A stretch of 64,000 nt of DNA from Acidobacteriota bacterium (lineage in GTDB: Bacteria > Acidobacteriota > Terriglobia > Bryobacterales > Bryobacteraceae): contig JAFLBB010000022.1 of NCBI GenBank assembly GCA_017304135.1, forward strand, positions 1 to 64,000, in the 5' to 3' direction. Made by a program: the position numbers and the translations under genes. Positions 27,924-37,376 of the stretch are shown piece by piece (position 1 is the stretch's first letter; every line of letters begins with the position of its first letter). The notes beneath the pieces were generated by a model. That model was given only the letters and a program-made list of their open reading frames with translations, searched no databases and was not told the DNA's origin.

Positions 27924-29303
27924 TTAGCGCTTTGCCTTGGCCCGTGCCTCAGCCAGCGCCGCGTCCAACTCGGCCTCGCTCGGGAAGCGGTGAAACGTGC
28001 GCGTGGCGGGCTTGCCGAGCAGATGTTGATCGGCGAAGTCCATCATCGCCGTCCAATCCTCGTCAGTGAAGGCATGCCCGTGGTGCGCATAGTGCACTCC
28101 CAGCCGCTGCTTGGCCCCCAGCAACTCATAAGCCGGCATTGCGCCGAGCATCGATTGCCGCACCGCCTCGGGCAGCGAAATCGTATCGGTGTCGCCTTCG
28201 AGGGCGAGGAACGGCCGCGGCGCGGTGAGCGCAAGGAACCAATGTTGATCGAACGGCAGCTTCTCTTTCTGCCCCCAGAACTGATGCAGGTTCGGTGAGA
28301 ACCAGTTCGGGTACTTCTTCTGCATCACGTCCAGTGTCTCGCTGTTGCGCGGCCCTGCGAAGCGATACGCGCCGACACCGCCGCCGCCCGTCACCACCGG
28401 AGCCCCCATGAATCGCTCATCAAACGCCGCCGCGATCATCGAAGCCTTGCCGTTGCGCGATGCGCCAGTGATGATCAGCCTCTTCGCATCGATCGTCGCA
28501 TCGCTTTCCAGGTAATCCGCCACGCGCGAGGCGCCCCACGCCCAGGCCGCCAGGATGCCCCAATCGTATTCGGGATATGCCGGGAAGAACCGCGTATTGC
28601 GGAAGGCCCAGCTTCCATCCTGATTACGCAGCGTTGTGTCCTCGGCGCAGTCATTCGGATTGAACGTCACCAATGCATAGCCGCGACGGAACACCTCGGC
28701 ATGGCGTGTGGCCAGCGCTTGCGCCGTTGCCGGCGGCGGCATCGGACGCGGGGTCGCGCTCGTGGTAGGCCCTGGTCCTACCAGCAGCAACACATTTTCC
28801 CCGCGGCCCTGGTTCGGACCCTGCGGCTGCCTCGCCAACACCTCAGCCCCCGGCGGCGTTCCGCTGAAATAGACAATCGCGGGAAACTTGCCGCCCCGCG
28901 CCGGCGTGAACACCCCCACGTTGAGCGAGAGCCGCCCGCCCGGCCCAAACGTCAACCGCACCAGTCGATAGAAGACCGATCCATCCGAAATCGTCTCCCG
29001 CGCCACTTCCCTGCCCTTCACATTGCCCGGTGCGGACGGCGCGTGCCCTGTAGCGTAGTATTCGAGGATCCGCCGCATCTCCTGGCGCCGGCGCTCCCAT
29101 TGCTTCGCCGTCGTCACGCGGCTGCCATCGTTCATCACCAGCACCGGCGGCATCTCCGCTCGCAGCGGCAACTCGCGCACCCCGGGCAGCCGGCCTGCTT
29201 TCGTGCGGAGCGCCGGCACGGGAATTTCGCGCGGGTCCGGACCGCTCGCCTGCCCCCACAACACCACTGACCACAACCAGAGGACCGTCCACCGTGCCTT
29301 CAT
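27924..29303 (-). CDS. Glucuronoyl-esterase-like hydrolase (CE15-like), secreted
   Basis: This encodes 459 residues with an N-terminal signal peptide (MKARWTVLWLWSVVLWGQ). The nucleophile motif GASRNGK (Ser about residue 282) is the G-x-S-R-x-G-K signature of carbohydrate esterase family 15. A conserved acid in LALEGDTD and the histidine in HYAHHGHAFTDEDW complete a plausible triad. CE15 enzymes cut ester links between glucuronoxylan and lignin, so plant-polymer degradation is suggested. ATG 29303 is preferred to the upstream ATG 29321 because it starts the signal peptide; TAGAGT is 8 nt upstream. It is divergent from the Oar-like receptor gene, a sensible partner for polymer use. Confidence 0.83.
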   Translation of the reverse strand: MKARWTVLWLWSVVLWGQASGPDPREIPVPALRTKAGRLPGVRELPLRAEMPPVLVMNDGSRVTTAKQWERRRQEMRRILEYYATGHAPSAPGNVKGREVARETISDGSVFYRLVRLTFGPGGRLSLNVGVFTPARGGKFPAIVYFSGTPPGAEVLARQPQGPNQGRGENVLLLVGPGPTTSATPRPMPPPATAQALATRHAEVFRRGYALVTFNPNDCAEDTTLRNQDGSWAFRNTRFFPAYPEYDWGILAAWAWGASRVADYLESDATIDAKRLIITGASRNGKASMIAAAFDERFMGAPVVTGGGGVGAYRFAGPRNSETLDVMQKKYPNWFSPNLHQFWGQKEKLPFDQHWFLALTAPRPFLALEGDTDTISLPEAVRQSMLGAMPAYELLGAKQRLGVHYAHHGHAFTDEDWTAMMDFADQHLLGKPATRTFHRFPSEAELDAALAEARAKAKR

Positions 29304-29364
29304 GCCCGGCCACTCTATCACGCGGCTTCGCGCACCGCCCCGCGTGCGATCCTGAAATCAATCC

Positions 29365-32001
29365 ATGGTCTATCTCGCTTGGCTCCTCCTGGCCTCCAGC
29401 CTGCTGGCCCAACAGACTCAGCCGGCCGAGGCGCCGTCGCAGGATGGCAGCGGCAGCCCGTCCGCTGAAACCGCCGCGCCGGCCTCCGCGCCAGCCTCGT
29501 CCAACGCCCGCACCGATTTGAACCTTCTCGGCCAGACCGACACTGGCAAGGGCGAGAGCCGCCGTAATGAGAATGTGCAGTTCAACCTCATCGACAACAA
29601 TGCGCTCAAGGAGATCAACCAGCGTCTCGGCGTGACGCCCACCGTCGTCAGTGAATTCCAGGCCGAACGCAACTATTACGGCTCGGAGTTCGGCACCTCG
29701 CCGGGTTCTTCGATCCTGCTCGCGCCCAAGCAGCCCACCTCGTGGCACGGCCAGCTCAACTGGATGCACCTGAACAGCATCGTCACCGCGCGCGCCTTCT
29801 TCCAGGTGGGCCCCGTCAAGCCGGCGCGGGAGAACAGCGTCAGCCTCGGCGCCGCGGGCAACCTGTGGCGTGGCGCGCACCTCACGCTCGACGGCACACG
29901 CCAGTTGATCCGGGGCATGGTGAACGGCAACGTGCAGGTCCCCGCTCCCGATGAACGCACGCCGCTCGCCGCCGACCCTCGAGTGCGCGCCTTCCTTCAA
30001 CGCATCTTTGACTCCTACCCTTCCGAGCTTCCCAACCGCACCGACATCGACTCGCGTATGTTGAACACCAACGCCCCGCAGCGCGTGAACAACGACCAGG
30101 CCACGCTGCGGCTGGATCAGCAACTCGGCGAGCGCGACACGATCACCGCGCACTACACCCACGTCGCCGCGCGCGTCGTTGCCTTTCAGCTCATCCGAGG
30201 CCAGAATCCCGACACCACCACGATGTCGCACCAGTCGGGCCTGCAATGGCGCCGCGACTGGTCAGCCCGCACGCAAACCAATGCCGCCCTGCGCTTTGAT
30301 CGCACGCGTTCGCTCATCACGCTCGAAAACAACGCCCTGCCCTACCAGATCTTCACCAGCGGCTTGCTGCGCGCCATCAACGACAACAACGCCGTGCCCA
30401 TCGATCGCGCGCAAAACCTCTGGAAGCCCGCCGCCCAGCTCACGCACGCCGCCGGCCGCCTCAACTTCAAAGCAGGCTTCGAATTGCTCCGCCGCCAGAT
30501 GAACGGCCGCGAATCCGACGCCCACGTCAACGCGTTCGCCTTCTTCAACAACTTCGGCAACCCCACCATCACCAACCTCCGCCTCGGCATCCCCTCCACC
30601 TATTGGATCGCCCAAGGCGACCTCCACCGCGGCTACCGCAACTGGGACAACTGGTTCTACGCCGCCGCCAAGTGGACGGCCACCACCAACCTCACCGTCA
30701 ACATGACGCTCGGCTACCGCCCCATCTCGCGCCCGGTGGAAGTGAATGGCCGCGACCAGGTGCCCTACTTCTCCGACCACAACAACCTCGGCCCCACGCT
30801 CGGACTCGCCTACCGCCTGCCCCGCCGCTTCGGCGTGTGGCGCGCCGGCTACGGCCTGCATTACGGCGAGGTGTTCCCTGTCACGTTCCAACAGATCCGC
30901 TTCAACCCGCCGAACAACTACAAGGCCGTCATTCAGGACCCGGACATGCTGCGCGCCATCACCGGCGGCTACGACATTCGCGCCAATCCGCCCCGCCAGT
31001 CGGTGTTCTACGACTACCAGCCCAACCTCGTCAGCCCCTACTCGCAGCAATTCCACACCGTGTGGGAGCTCGCGCCGGCCCAAGCCTGGACGTGGCAGTT
31101 GGCTTATGTCGGCAGCCGCTCCATCAAGGTGCTCAACCACTGGTATCTGAACCGCGCCCATCCCAGCGCCACGCTGCCGCTCAATACGGCCACCATCGAC
31201 GCCCGCCGCGCCATTCAGGACAAGGGCGAGATCCGCCGCGTGATGAACTCTTCGCGCGGTTACTTCGACGCCTTCCGCACCACGCTCTCCTCCCGTTCGT
31301 ATCGCGGACTTACGCTCGAAGCTTCCTACTGGTTCAGCAAAGCCATCGACCTCGGCGGCGACTACACCAACACCGCCCACGACGTCGATTCGTTCCGCTA
31401 CCGCAGCCAGACAGAGTTTGACGTCATCGGCGACCTGCGCGGCCTCAGCCGCTTCGACTCCCCGCACGCTCTGCTCGTCAAAGCCGACTACCGCCTGCCC
31501 TCACTGATCCTGCGCCGCCTGCCCTCATGGGCCGGACGCTGGCAGCTCGACTCCGTCTCCCTGCTCAAAACCGGCACGCCCTTCAACATTCAAACCGGCT
31601 CCGACGCTCCCGGCTTCGGCAACGTCGACGGCATCAGCGGCGACCGCCCCCATCTGCTCGACACCTCCGTGCTCGGCCGCACCATCTCCCACCCTGATCT
31701 CTCGCGACAACAGATGCCGCGCTCCGCCTTTGCCTTCCTGCAACCCGGCGACACGCGCGGCAACCTTGGCCGCCACGTCTTCCGCCGCGCCTCGATTCGC
31801 AACTGGAACGCCGGGCTCACCGGCCAGTGGGCCGTTCGGCAGGACTATACGGTCGCGCTGCGCATGGAATCGATCAACCTCACCAACACGCCCCAATTCG
31901 CCGAACCCGGCATCTCGCTCACCGACCCCAACTTCGGCGTGATCACCAACACGCTGAACGACGGCCGCACCTTCCGCTTCTCGCTGCGTGTGAGCCGCTG
32001 A
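29365..32001 (+). CDS. Oar-like / TonB-dependent outer-membrane beta-barrel protein
   Basis: This encodes 878 residues with a signal peptide (MVYLAWLLLASSLLAQ) and a low-complexity proline/alanine linker. A long series of amphipathic beta-strands follows, such as LTVNMTLGYRP, YRAGYG-like and LTLEASYWFSKAIDLGGD, ending in FRFSLRVSR. The C-terminal half matches the barrel of Oar-like TonB-dependent receptors common in acidobacteria (LPSWAGRWQLDSVSLLKTGTPFNIQTG). The usual N-terminal carboxypeptidase-regulatory domain and a clear plug domain are not seen, so the protein is shorter than typical members. Its ligand is unknown; the divergent CE15-like esterase hints at carbohydrate-related uptake. 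Confidence 0.82.
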   Translation: MVYLAWLLLASSLLAQQTQPAEAPSQDGSGSPSAETAAPASAPASSNARTDLNLLGQTDTGKGESRRNENVQFNLIDNNALKEINQRLGVTPTVVSEFQAERNYYGSEFGTSPGSSILLAPKQPTSWHGQLNWMHLNSIVTARAFFQVGPVKPARENSVSLGAAGNLWRGAHLTLDGTRQLIRGMVNGNVQVPAPDERTPLAADPRVRAFLQRIFDSYPSELPNRTDIDSRMLNTNAPQRVNNDQATLRLDQQLGERDTITAHYTHVAARVVAFQLIRGQNPDTTTMSHQSGLQWRRDWSARTQTNAALRFDRTRSLITLENNALPYQIFTSGLLRAINDNNAVPIDRAQNLWKPAAQLTHAAGRLNFKAGFELLRRQMNGRESDAHVNAFAFFNNFGNPTITNLRLGIPSTYWIAQGDLHRGYRNWDNWFYAAAKWTATTNLTVNMTLGYRPISRPVEVNGRDQVPYFSDHNNLGPTLGLAYRLPRRFGVWRAGYGLHYGEVFPVTFQQIRFNPPNNYKAVIQDPDMLRAITGGYDIRANPPRQSVFYDYQPNLVSPYSQQFHTVWELAPAQAWTWQLAYVGSRSIKVLNHWYLNRAHPSATLPLNTATIDARRAIQDKGEIRRVMNSSRGYFDAFRTTLSSRSYRGLTLEASYWFSKAIDLGGDYTNTAHDVDSFRYRSQTEFDVIGDLRGLSRFDSPHALLVKADYRLPSLILRRLPSWAGRWQLDSVSLLKTGTPFNIQTGSDAPGFGNVDGISGDRPHLLDTSVLGRTISHPDLSRQQMPRSAFAFLQPGDTRGNLGRHVFRRASIRNWNAGLTGQWAVRQDYTVALRMESINLTNTPQFAEPGISLTDPNFGVITNTLNDGRTFRFSLRVSR

Positions 32002-32019
32002 GCCGCGCCCGCGTGCGCC

Positions 32020-32631
32020 CTAATCCAGCCGCCGGATCACCGCCCGCACCACGCCCTGAATCACCAGGTCCGCCCGCGGATGCAACTCCGGATAGTCAGG
32101 ATTTTCCGCCTTCAGGAAGAACCGCCCCTTCACGCGTACGAGCCGTTTCAGCGTGCTCTCGCCATCGATGAGCGCGGCCACGATCTGGTTCTCCCGCGGC
32201 GATGCGTTCGGTTCCACCACCACCGTATCGCCGCTGAAGATGCCCGCGTTCCTCATCGAATCGCCGCGCACCTTGAGCGCAAAACACCCCGGCTTGGGCT
32301 GGAAGCCCAGCGTCAGTTCATCCACCCGCAACGTCCCCTCCGGCCCTTCACTCGTGATCATCTCCGGCATGCCCGCAGCGATCGAACCATACACCGGCAG
32401 CGCATGAACAGGCGCCGACGCCGCATCGGCAACCGGATCGATGTTCCTCGACCCGCGCTCGCTCCGCCGCAGCATGCCCTTCGTGATGAGCGCATTCAAA
32501 TGCCCGGCGATGCCGTTTGGGCTGCGGATCTCGAATGCTCTTTGCAGTTCCGGGATCGATGGTGAACAGCCGTTGTCACGCCGGAAGGCAAGAATGAAAT
32601 CGTAAATTTCCCTCTGGCGTTCCGTCAGCAT
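32020..32631 (-). CDS. lexA: LexA SOS repressor
   Basis: This encodes a 203-residue LexA. The N-terminal winged-helix DNA-binding domain covers residues 1-65 (GCSPSIPELQRAFEIRSPNGIAGHL). The S24 self-cleavage domain has the scissile Ala86-Gly87 bond (SIAAGMPE), catalytic Ser125 in VRGDSM and Lys162 in STLKRL, so RecA-stimulated autocleavage should work. The ATG at 32631 is fixed by the N-terminal MLTERQREIY of the family. No ribosome site precedes it. It is divergent from the DUF72 gene, and an 18-bp palindrome lies in the 32-bp gap. It represses DNA-damage genes; uvrA in this window is a likely but unproven target. Confidence 0.96.
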   Translation of the reverse strand: MLTERQREIYDFILAFRRDNGCSPSIPELQRAFEIRSPNGIAGHLNALITKGMLRRSERGSRNIDPVADAASAPVHALPVYGSIAAGMPEMITSEGPEGTLRVDELTLGFQPKPGCFALKVRGDSMRNAGIFSGDTVVVEPNASPRENQIVAALIDGESTLKRLVRVKGRFFLKAENPDYPELHPRADLVIQGVVRAVIRRLD

Positions 32632-32633
32632 TA

Positions 32634-32651
32634 CGTATAAACTTTTACACG
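32634..32651. promoter_or_regulatory. Candidate LexA operator (18-bp palindrome) between lexA and DUF72 gene
   Basis: CGTATAAACTTTTACACG is an imperfect inverted repeat, CGTRTAAA-N2-TTTAYACG, with 7 of 9 arm positions pairing. It lies 3 bp before the lexA ATG and 12 bp before the DUF72 GTG, where repressor binding would block both genes. It does not match the well-known Escherichia or Bacillus LexA boxes; LexA sites differ widely between phyla. Confidence 0.4.
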
Positions 32652-32663
32652 AGGAGAGCCAGC

Positions 32664-33623
32664 GTGTCAATGCCCGGTTTATTTGACGAAATCCCCGAGC
32701 GCCGCCGGCGTCTCGCCGAACGTCTCCACCAACTCGCCCAGCGCAACGTCTGGATCGGCACCAGCTCCTGGAAATATGCGGGCTGGCTGGGCCAGATCTA
32801 CACGCCCGAGCGCTACCAGACGCGCGGCAAATTCTCGCAGAAGAAGTTCGACGACACCTGCCTGGCCGAATACGCCGAGACCTTCCCCGTCGTCTGCGGC
32901 GACTTCGCCTTCTACCAGTTCCCTTCCCCCGAATACTGGGCCAAGCTCTTCCTCGGCTCGCCCTCATCGCTTCATTTCGGATTCAAAGTTCCGGAACACA
33001 TCACCGTGAAGACCTGGCCCGGCCACGCCCGCTATGGCCAGCGCGCCGGGCTCGATAACGAACACTTCCTCGACGCCTCGCTGTTGGAAGCGGCCTTCAC
33101 GCGCGCTCTCGATGCCCATCGCGACCGCGTCGGCGTGCTCATGTTCGAGTTCGGCACGTTTAATAAGAAGCAGTTCCCCACGGCCGCCGACTTCCTCGCC
33201 GCGCTCGACCCCTTCCTCACGGCGCTGCCCAAAGGCTGGCGCTACGGCGTCGAGCTCCGCAATCCCGAGTACCTCAGCCCGGAGTACCTCGCCTGCCTGC
33301 GCTCGCATGGCGTGGCCCACGTCTACAACTCCTGGACGCGCATGCCCGATCTCGGCACACAGCTTGCGCTGCCGGACTCGCAAACCGCCCCCTTCACCGT
33401 CACCCGCGCCCTGTTGCGGCCGGGGCGCAACTACGAGCAAGCCGTGCAGAAGTTTGAGCCTTACCAGCACGTCCAGGAGCCGCAGCAAACCGCCCGCGAT
33501 GCGCTGCGCGAAATCGTCAGCCGTGCCCAGGCCGACGGCAAAGGCGCTTTCGTCTTCGTCAACAACCGCCTTGAGGGCAACGCCCCGGAGACCATCGAGG
33601 CGATTCTCGGCTTGAGCGAATGA
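32664..33623 (+). CDS. DUF72 (YecE-like) TIM-barrel protein
   Basis: This encodes 319 residues of the DUF72 family, recognised from IGTSSWKYAGWLGQIYTPERY, the YAETFPVV segment, FGFKVPEHIT and RYGVELRNPEYL. The fold is a TIM-barrel-like structure of unknown activity. The start is GTG 32664, with GAGGAGAG 5 nt upstream, which is better placed than the in-frame ATG six bases later. It shares a short divergent control region with lexA, so SOS regulation is possible. No catalytic residues can be assigned. Confidence 0.86.
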   Translation: MSMPGLFDEIPERRRRLAERLHQLAQRNVWIGTSSWKYAGWLGQIYTPERYQTRGKFSQKKFDDTCLAEYAETFPVVCGDFAFYQFPSPEYWAKLFLGSPSSLHFGFKVPEHITVKTWPGHARYGQRAGLDNEHFLDASLLEAAFTRALDAHRDRVGVLMFEFGTFNKKQFPTAADFLAALDPFLTALPKGWRYGVELRNPEYLSPEYLACLRSHGVAHVYNSWTRMPDLGTQLALPDSQTAPFTVTRALLRPGRNYEQAVQKFEPYQHVQEPQQTARDALREIVSRAQADGKGAFVFVNNRLEGNAPETIEAILGLSE

Positions 33624-33707
33624 CGTGAATTCCTTTCGATTTTCCCTATCCCTTCGCGCACAGGCGCGTCAACCCATGGTCCACCATCTCACAGCCAGGA
33701 GATCTGC

Positions 33708-34118
33708 ATGAAAGCAATCAACGTTTACTTGAACTTCGACGGCAATTGCCTTGAAGCGATGACTTTTTACGCCAAGTGCCTCGGCGCCGAACTCACGTCG
33801 CACTCGTTCGCCGACATCCCCGGCGGCGCGCCTCCCGGATCAGAGGGCCGCACCATGCACGCCTGCGTCAGCAAGGGCCCGCTCGCCATCATGGCTTCGG
33901 ACACCATGCCTGGCATGCCCTTCATGCCCGGCAACAACTTCTCGATTTCCATCGCCCCCGATAGCAAGGAGGAGACCGACCAGCTCTTTGCCGCGCTCAT
34001 TGCAGGCGGCCAGATCGTCATGCCCCTCGGCGACCAGTTCTGGGGCGCCTACTTCGGCATGCTCAAGGATCGCTTCGGCATCCACTGGATGCTGAACTGC
34101 GAGACGCCGCGCTCGTAG
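33708..34118 (+). CDS. VOC-superfamily (PhnB/glyoxalase-like) protein
   Basis: This encodes 136 residues of the PhnB-type vicinal-oxygen-chelate fold: MKAINVYLNFDGNCLEAMTFY at the start, HACVSKGPLAIMASD in the middle, and GAYFGMLKDRFGIHWMLN at the end. Such proteins are often called demethylmenaquinone-methyltransferase-like or glyoxalase-like, but they have no assigned activity. AGGAGA lies 6 nt before the ATG. The DoxX gene follows after 58 bp and may be co-transcribed. Confidence 0.88.
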   Translation: MKAINVYLNFDGNCLEAMTFYAKCLGAELTSHSFADIPGGAPPGSEGRTMHACVSKGPLAIMASDTMPGMPFMPGNNFSISIAPDSKEETDQLFAALIAGGQIVMPLGDQFWGAYFGMLKDRFGIHWMLNCETPRS

Positions 34119-34176
34119 CACGTGCGGCGGTCCGGCGCTGGCCGCCGGGCCGCCACCCAAAACCAGGAGACACCGA

Positions 34177-34581
34177 ATGACTCTTTCCCGATGGACCGCA
34201 CTGTCCGGTCAATTCCAAAGCCTGCTGCGCATCGTCGCGGCGTTCATCTTTATGCAGTCCGGCACGATGAAAACATTCGCCTTCCCGGTTGGCGTTCCAC
34301 CCAATGGCGGCACGGTGCCGCTGGCCTCGCAGGTCGGCGTAGGCGGCGTGCTGGAAGTCGTCTGCGGCGCGATGCTGCTCCTAGGCTGGTACACACGGCC
34401 CAACGCTTTCCTGATGTCGGGCATGATGGCCGTGGCGTACTTCCAATTCCACGCCCCCAACGGCTTCTGGCCCATCGTCAACGGCGGTATCGACGCCGCG
34501 CTCTACTGCTTCCTCTGGCTCTACTTCTCCGCCGCTGGAGGCGGCCCATGGAGCATCGACGCCCTGCGCGGCCGCGCCTGA
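34177..34581 (+). CDS. DoxX-family membrane protein
   Basis: This encodes 134 residues with four hydrophobic helices. The DoxX-like pattern is clear: RIVAAFIFMQSGTMKTF, then GVLEVVCGAMLLLGWYTRP and MMAVAYFQFHAPNGFWPIVNGG. DoxX relatives are small inner-membrane proteins linked to thiol or oxidative-stress balance, though the exact role of this subgroup is not known. AGGAGA precedes the ATG. It lies between the VOC gene and the AAA/vWA pair. Confidence 0.88.
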   Translation: MTLSRWTALSGQFQSLLRIVAAFIFMQSGTMKTFAFPVGVPPNGGTVPLASQVGVGGVLEVVCGAMLLLGWYTRPNAFLMSGMMAVAYFQFHAPNGFWPIVNGGIDAALYCFLWLYFSAAGGGPWSIDALRGRA

Positions 34582-34644
34582 CGCGCCCTTCGCCCCGGCC
34601 CGCCGCCCACCCCGTACTACGGTGCCCCATGCTACGGTGATCAC

Positions 34645-36141
34645 ATGCGTCCTGATCTTCCTCACACGTTAGGCGCACTGCGCCGGAGCGAATTCTCCGA
34701 AACGAAACTGGGCCGGCGGACCGTGAAGGAAGAGTTGCGCTCCAACCTCATGGCCCGCCTCAAGGCCGGCGGTGAGCTCTTCCCCGGCATCGTCGGCTAC
34801 GAAGACTCGGTGGTGCCGCAGATCGTCAACGCCGTCCTCTCACGCCACAACTTCATCCTGCTCGGCCTGCGCGGCCAGGCCAAAACGCGCCTCATCCGCA
34901 TGCTCACCACGCTGCTTGACGAAGCGATCCCTTACGTCGCAGGCGCCGAGACGCGCGACAACCCCTACCATCCCCTCTCGCGTCAGGCCAAGCTCACCAT
35001 CGCCGAAATGGGCGACGACACGCCCATCGACTGGCTCACCCGCGAACAGCGCTACGTGGAAAAGCTGGCCACCCCCGACGTCACCATCGCCGACATGATC
35101 GGCGACATCGACCCCATCAAAGCCGCCCGCCACGGCCACAACATCGGCGACGAGCTCACCATGCACTACGGCCTGCTGCCACGCGCCAACCGCGGCATCT
35201 TCGCCATCAACGAACTGCCCGACCTCGCCGGCAAAATCCAGGTGGGCCTGTTCAACATCATGCAAGAGGGCGACGTCCAAATTAAGGGCTACCCCGTGCG
35301 CCTCGCCCTCGACCTCATGCTCGTCTTCACCGCCAACCCCGAGGACTACACGGCGCGCGGCAAGATCATCACGCCGCTCAAGGACCGCATCGGCAGCGAG
35401 ATCCGTACCCACTACCCGGCCACCCTCGAACACGGCATGGCCATCACGCAGCAGGAGGCCTGGACGCGCCGCGACAAAACGGTCGACGTCACCATTCCCG
35501 CCTTCCTGCGCGAAGTGGTCGAGTCCATCGCCTTCCTCGCCCGCGACGATAAGAAGATCGACAAGCGCTCCGGTGTCTCGCAGCGCCTGCCCATCACCGT
35601 GCTCGAAAACGCTGTCTCCAACGCCGAACGCCGCGCGCTAAAGGCCGGCGAGGACGAGACCGCGGCCCGCATCGTCGACATCTTCGCCGCCATGCCCTCG
35701 ATGACCGGCAAGATTGAACTCGAATACGAAGGCGAACTCAAGGGCGGCGATGCCGTGGCCCGCGAACTGATCCGCGGCGCGGTTGGCCGCGTGTTCACCA
35801 CTTACTACGACGGCGTCGACTTCAAGAACGTCATCAAGTGGTTCGATCTCGGCGGCTCGCTCCAGCTTGACGAAGCCCTGCCGGCGAAAAAGCTCCTCAA
35901 GGAGCTCGACGCCATAGGCGGCCTCATGGAAAAGACCGCCGCCGTCGGCATCGGTCCCGGCGCATCGAACGCGGAGCGCGCCGCCGCCGCCGAGTTCATC
36001 CTCGAAGGCCTCTACGCCCACCGCCGCATCAACCGCAGTGAAGACCGCATCTTCACCGCCGACGCCAAACGCCGCGAGGAGCCGCGCCCCCGCGAAGAAC
36101 GCGACGAACAGCGCCGCCGCTCCAAGCGGGACTTCCAATGA
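34645..36141 (+). CDS. ChlI/MoxR-like AAA+ ATPase
   Basis: This encodes a 498-residue AAA+ ATPase of the magnesium-chelatase-I/MoxR clade. The Walker A is an unusual GLRGQAKT (about residues 74-81). IFAINELPDL is the Walker B region, and FTANPEDYT and the RIGSEIRTHYP arginine segment are the sensor regions. The last 30 residues are highly charged (REEPRPREERDEQRRRSKR). Such ATPases work with a vWA partner on a protein or metal-cofactor client. Here the partner follows directly: the vWA ATG overlaps this stop (ATGA). It is not a true BchI, since no other chelatase subunit or pigment gene is near. Confidence 0.88.
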   Translation: MRPDLPHTLGALRRSEFSETKLGRRTVKEELRSNLMARLKAGGELFPGIVGYEDSVVPQIVNAVLSRHNFILLGLRGQAKTRLIRMLTTLLDEAIPYVAGAETRDNPYHPLSRQAKLTIAEMGDDTPIDWLTREQRYVEKLATPDVTIADMIGDIDPIKAARHGHNIGDELTMHYGLLPRANRGIFAINELPDLAGKIQVGLFNIMQEGDVQIKGYPVRLALDLMLVFTANPEDYTARGKIITPLKDRIGSEIRTHYPATLEHGMAITQQEAWTRRDKTVDVTIPAFLREVVESIAFLARDDKKIDKRSGVSQRLPITVLENAVSNAERRALKAGEDETAARIVDIFAAMPSMTGKIELEYEGELKGGDAVARELIRGAVGRVFTTYYDGVDFKNVIKWFDLGGSLQLDEALPAKKLLKELDAIGGLMEKTAAVGIGPGASNAERAAAAEFILEGLYAHRRINRSEDRIFTADAKRREEPRPREERDEQRRRSKRDFQ

Positions 36142-37376
36142 AGCGCATCACCTACTCGCGCTACACCGGCGAGGATCTCGGCGTCTCTGCCGAGGACCTC
36201 ATGCGCGCTCTCTCTGACTTCTTCCTCGAATCCGGCTTCCAGTCGCAATACTACGGCTTCCAGGAGTTCGACCCGAACTCACTCGAAGCCCTGAAACAAG
36301 CCATCGAACGCGCCTTGGAAAGCGGCGAACTTTTCAACCAGGCCGAGGCTGACCGCATGCGCGAGCGGCTCGAAAACATGACCCTCGAAGACCGCGAAAA
36401 CCTGCTCAATCGCCTCGTGCAGAAGATGGTCGACGAAGGCTATCTGTCGGTGGAAGACAACGGCGATCCGCAACAGCAATCAGGCCAGGGCGGCATCGGC
36501 GAACCGAACGAGGCGCGCTTCGAAATCACCGATCAGTCGGTCGACTTCCTCGGCTTTAAAACGCTCAAGGATCTTCTCGGCTCCCTCGGCCGCGCGAGTT
36601 TCGGCGCCCACGACACGCGCGAACTCGCCACCGGCGTCGACTCCAGCGGCGGCTCCAAGCCCTACGAGTTTGGCGACACCCTCAACCTCGACATCTCGGC
36701 CACGCTCTTCTCGGCCATGCGGCGCGAAGGCCTCAGCGTGCCGCTCAATCTCGAATACCCCGACCTCCAGGTCCACCAGAGCGAATACCAAAGCTCCTGC
36801 GCCACCGTCGTCATGCTTGACTGCTCGCACAGCATGATCCTGTATGGCGAAGACCGCTTCACCCCCGCCAAGCGCGTCGCCCTCGCCCTGGCCCACCTCA
36901 TCCGCACGCAATACCCCAACGACTCGCTCGACTGCGTCCTCTTCCACGACTCCGCCGAACACCTGCGCGTCAGTGAACTCGCCCGCGCCCAGGTCGGGCC
37001 TTACTACACGAACACCCGCGACGGACTGATCCTCGCCCAGCGCCTGCTCGAACGCCAGAAGAAGGACATGAAGCAGATCGTCATGATCACCGACGGCAAG
37101 CCCTCGGCCCTCACGCTCGACGACGGCCGCATCTACAAGAACGCCTTCGGCCTCGACCCCCTCGTCATCTCCAAGACGCTCGAAGAGGTGAACCACTGCA
37201 AGCGGCGCGGCATCCTGATCAACACCTTCATGCTCGCCAGCGACTACCACCTCGTACAGTTCGTCCAGCAGGTCACCGAAATGTGCCGGGGCAAGGCCTA
37301 CTTCACCACGCCCTACACGCTCGGACAGTACTTACTCATGGATTACATGAACCGTAAGACGCGCACCGTCCACTAA
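36138..37376 (+). CDS. von Willebrand factor A domain protein, partner of the AAA ATPase
   Basis: This encodes 412 residues. The N-terminal half is helical and acidic. The C-terminal half is a vWA domain with an intact metal-ion site: DCSHS (Asp228, DxSxS), then the MITDGKP strand. No signal peptide or membrane helix is seen, so it is cytoplasmic. With the preceding ATPase it forms a MoxR-vWA type module of the kind used in cofactor insertion or complex maturation. The client is unknown. Its last 4 bp overlap, tail to tail, the gene for a 938-residue secreted protein. Confidence 0.87.
   Translation: MKRITYSRYTGEDLGVSAEDLMRALSDFFLESGFQSQYYGFQEFDPNSLEALKQAIERALESGELFNQAEADRMRERLENMTLEDRENLLNRLVQKMVDEGYLSVEDNGDPQQQSGQGGIGEPNEARFEITDQSVDFLGFKTLKDLLGSLGRASFGAHDTRELATGVDSSGGSKPYEFGDTLNLDISATLFSAMRREGLSVPLNLEYPDLQVHQSEYQSSCATVVMLDCSHSMILYGEDRFTPAKRVALALAHLIRTQYPNDSLDCVLFHDSAEHLRVSELARAQVGPYYTNTRDGLILAQRLLERQKKDMKQIVMITDGKPSALTLDDGRIYKNAFGLDPLVISKTLEEVNHCKRRGILINTFMLASDYHLVQFVQQVTEMCRGKAYFTTPYTLGQYLLMDYMNRKTRTVH

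Noticed and set aside
34645..37376. Magnesium chelatase (BchI/BchD) for pigment synthesis
   Set aside because: The ATPase and vWA proteins share the fold, but no BchH or other tetrapyrrole gene is near and the partner has no ATPase-like half.
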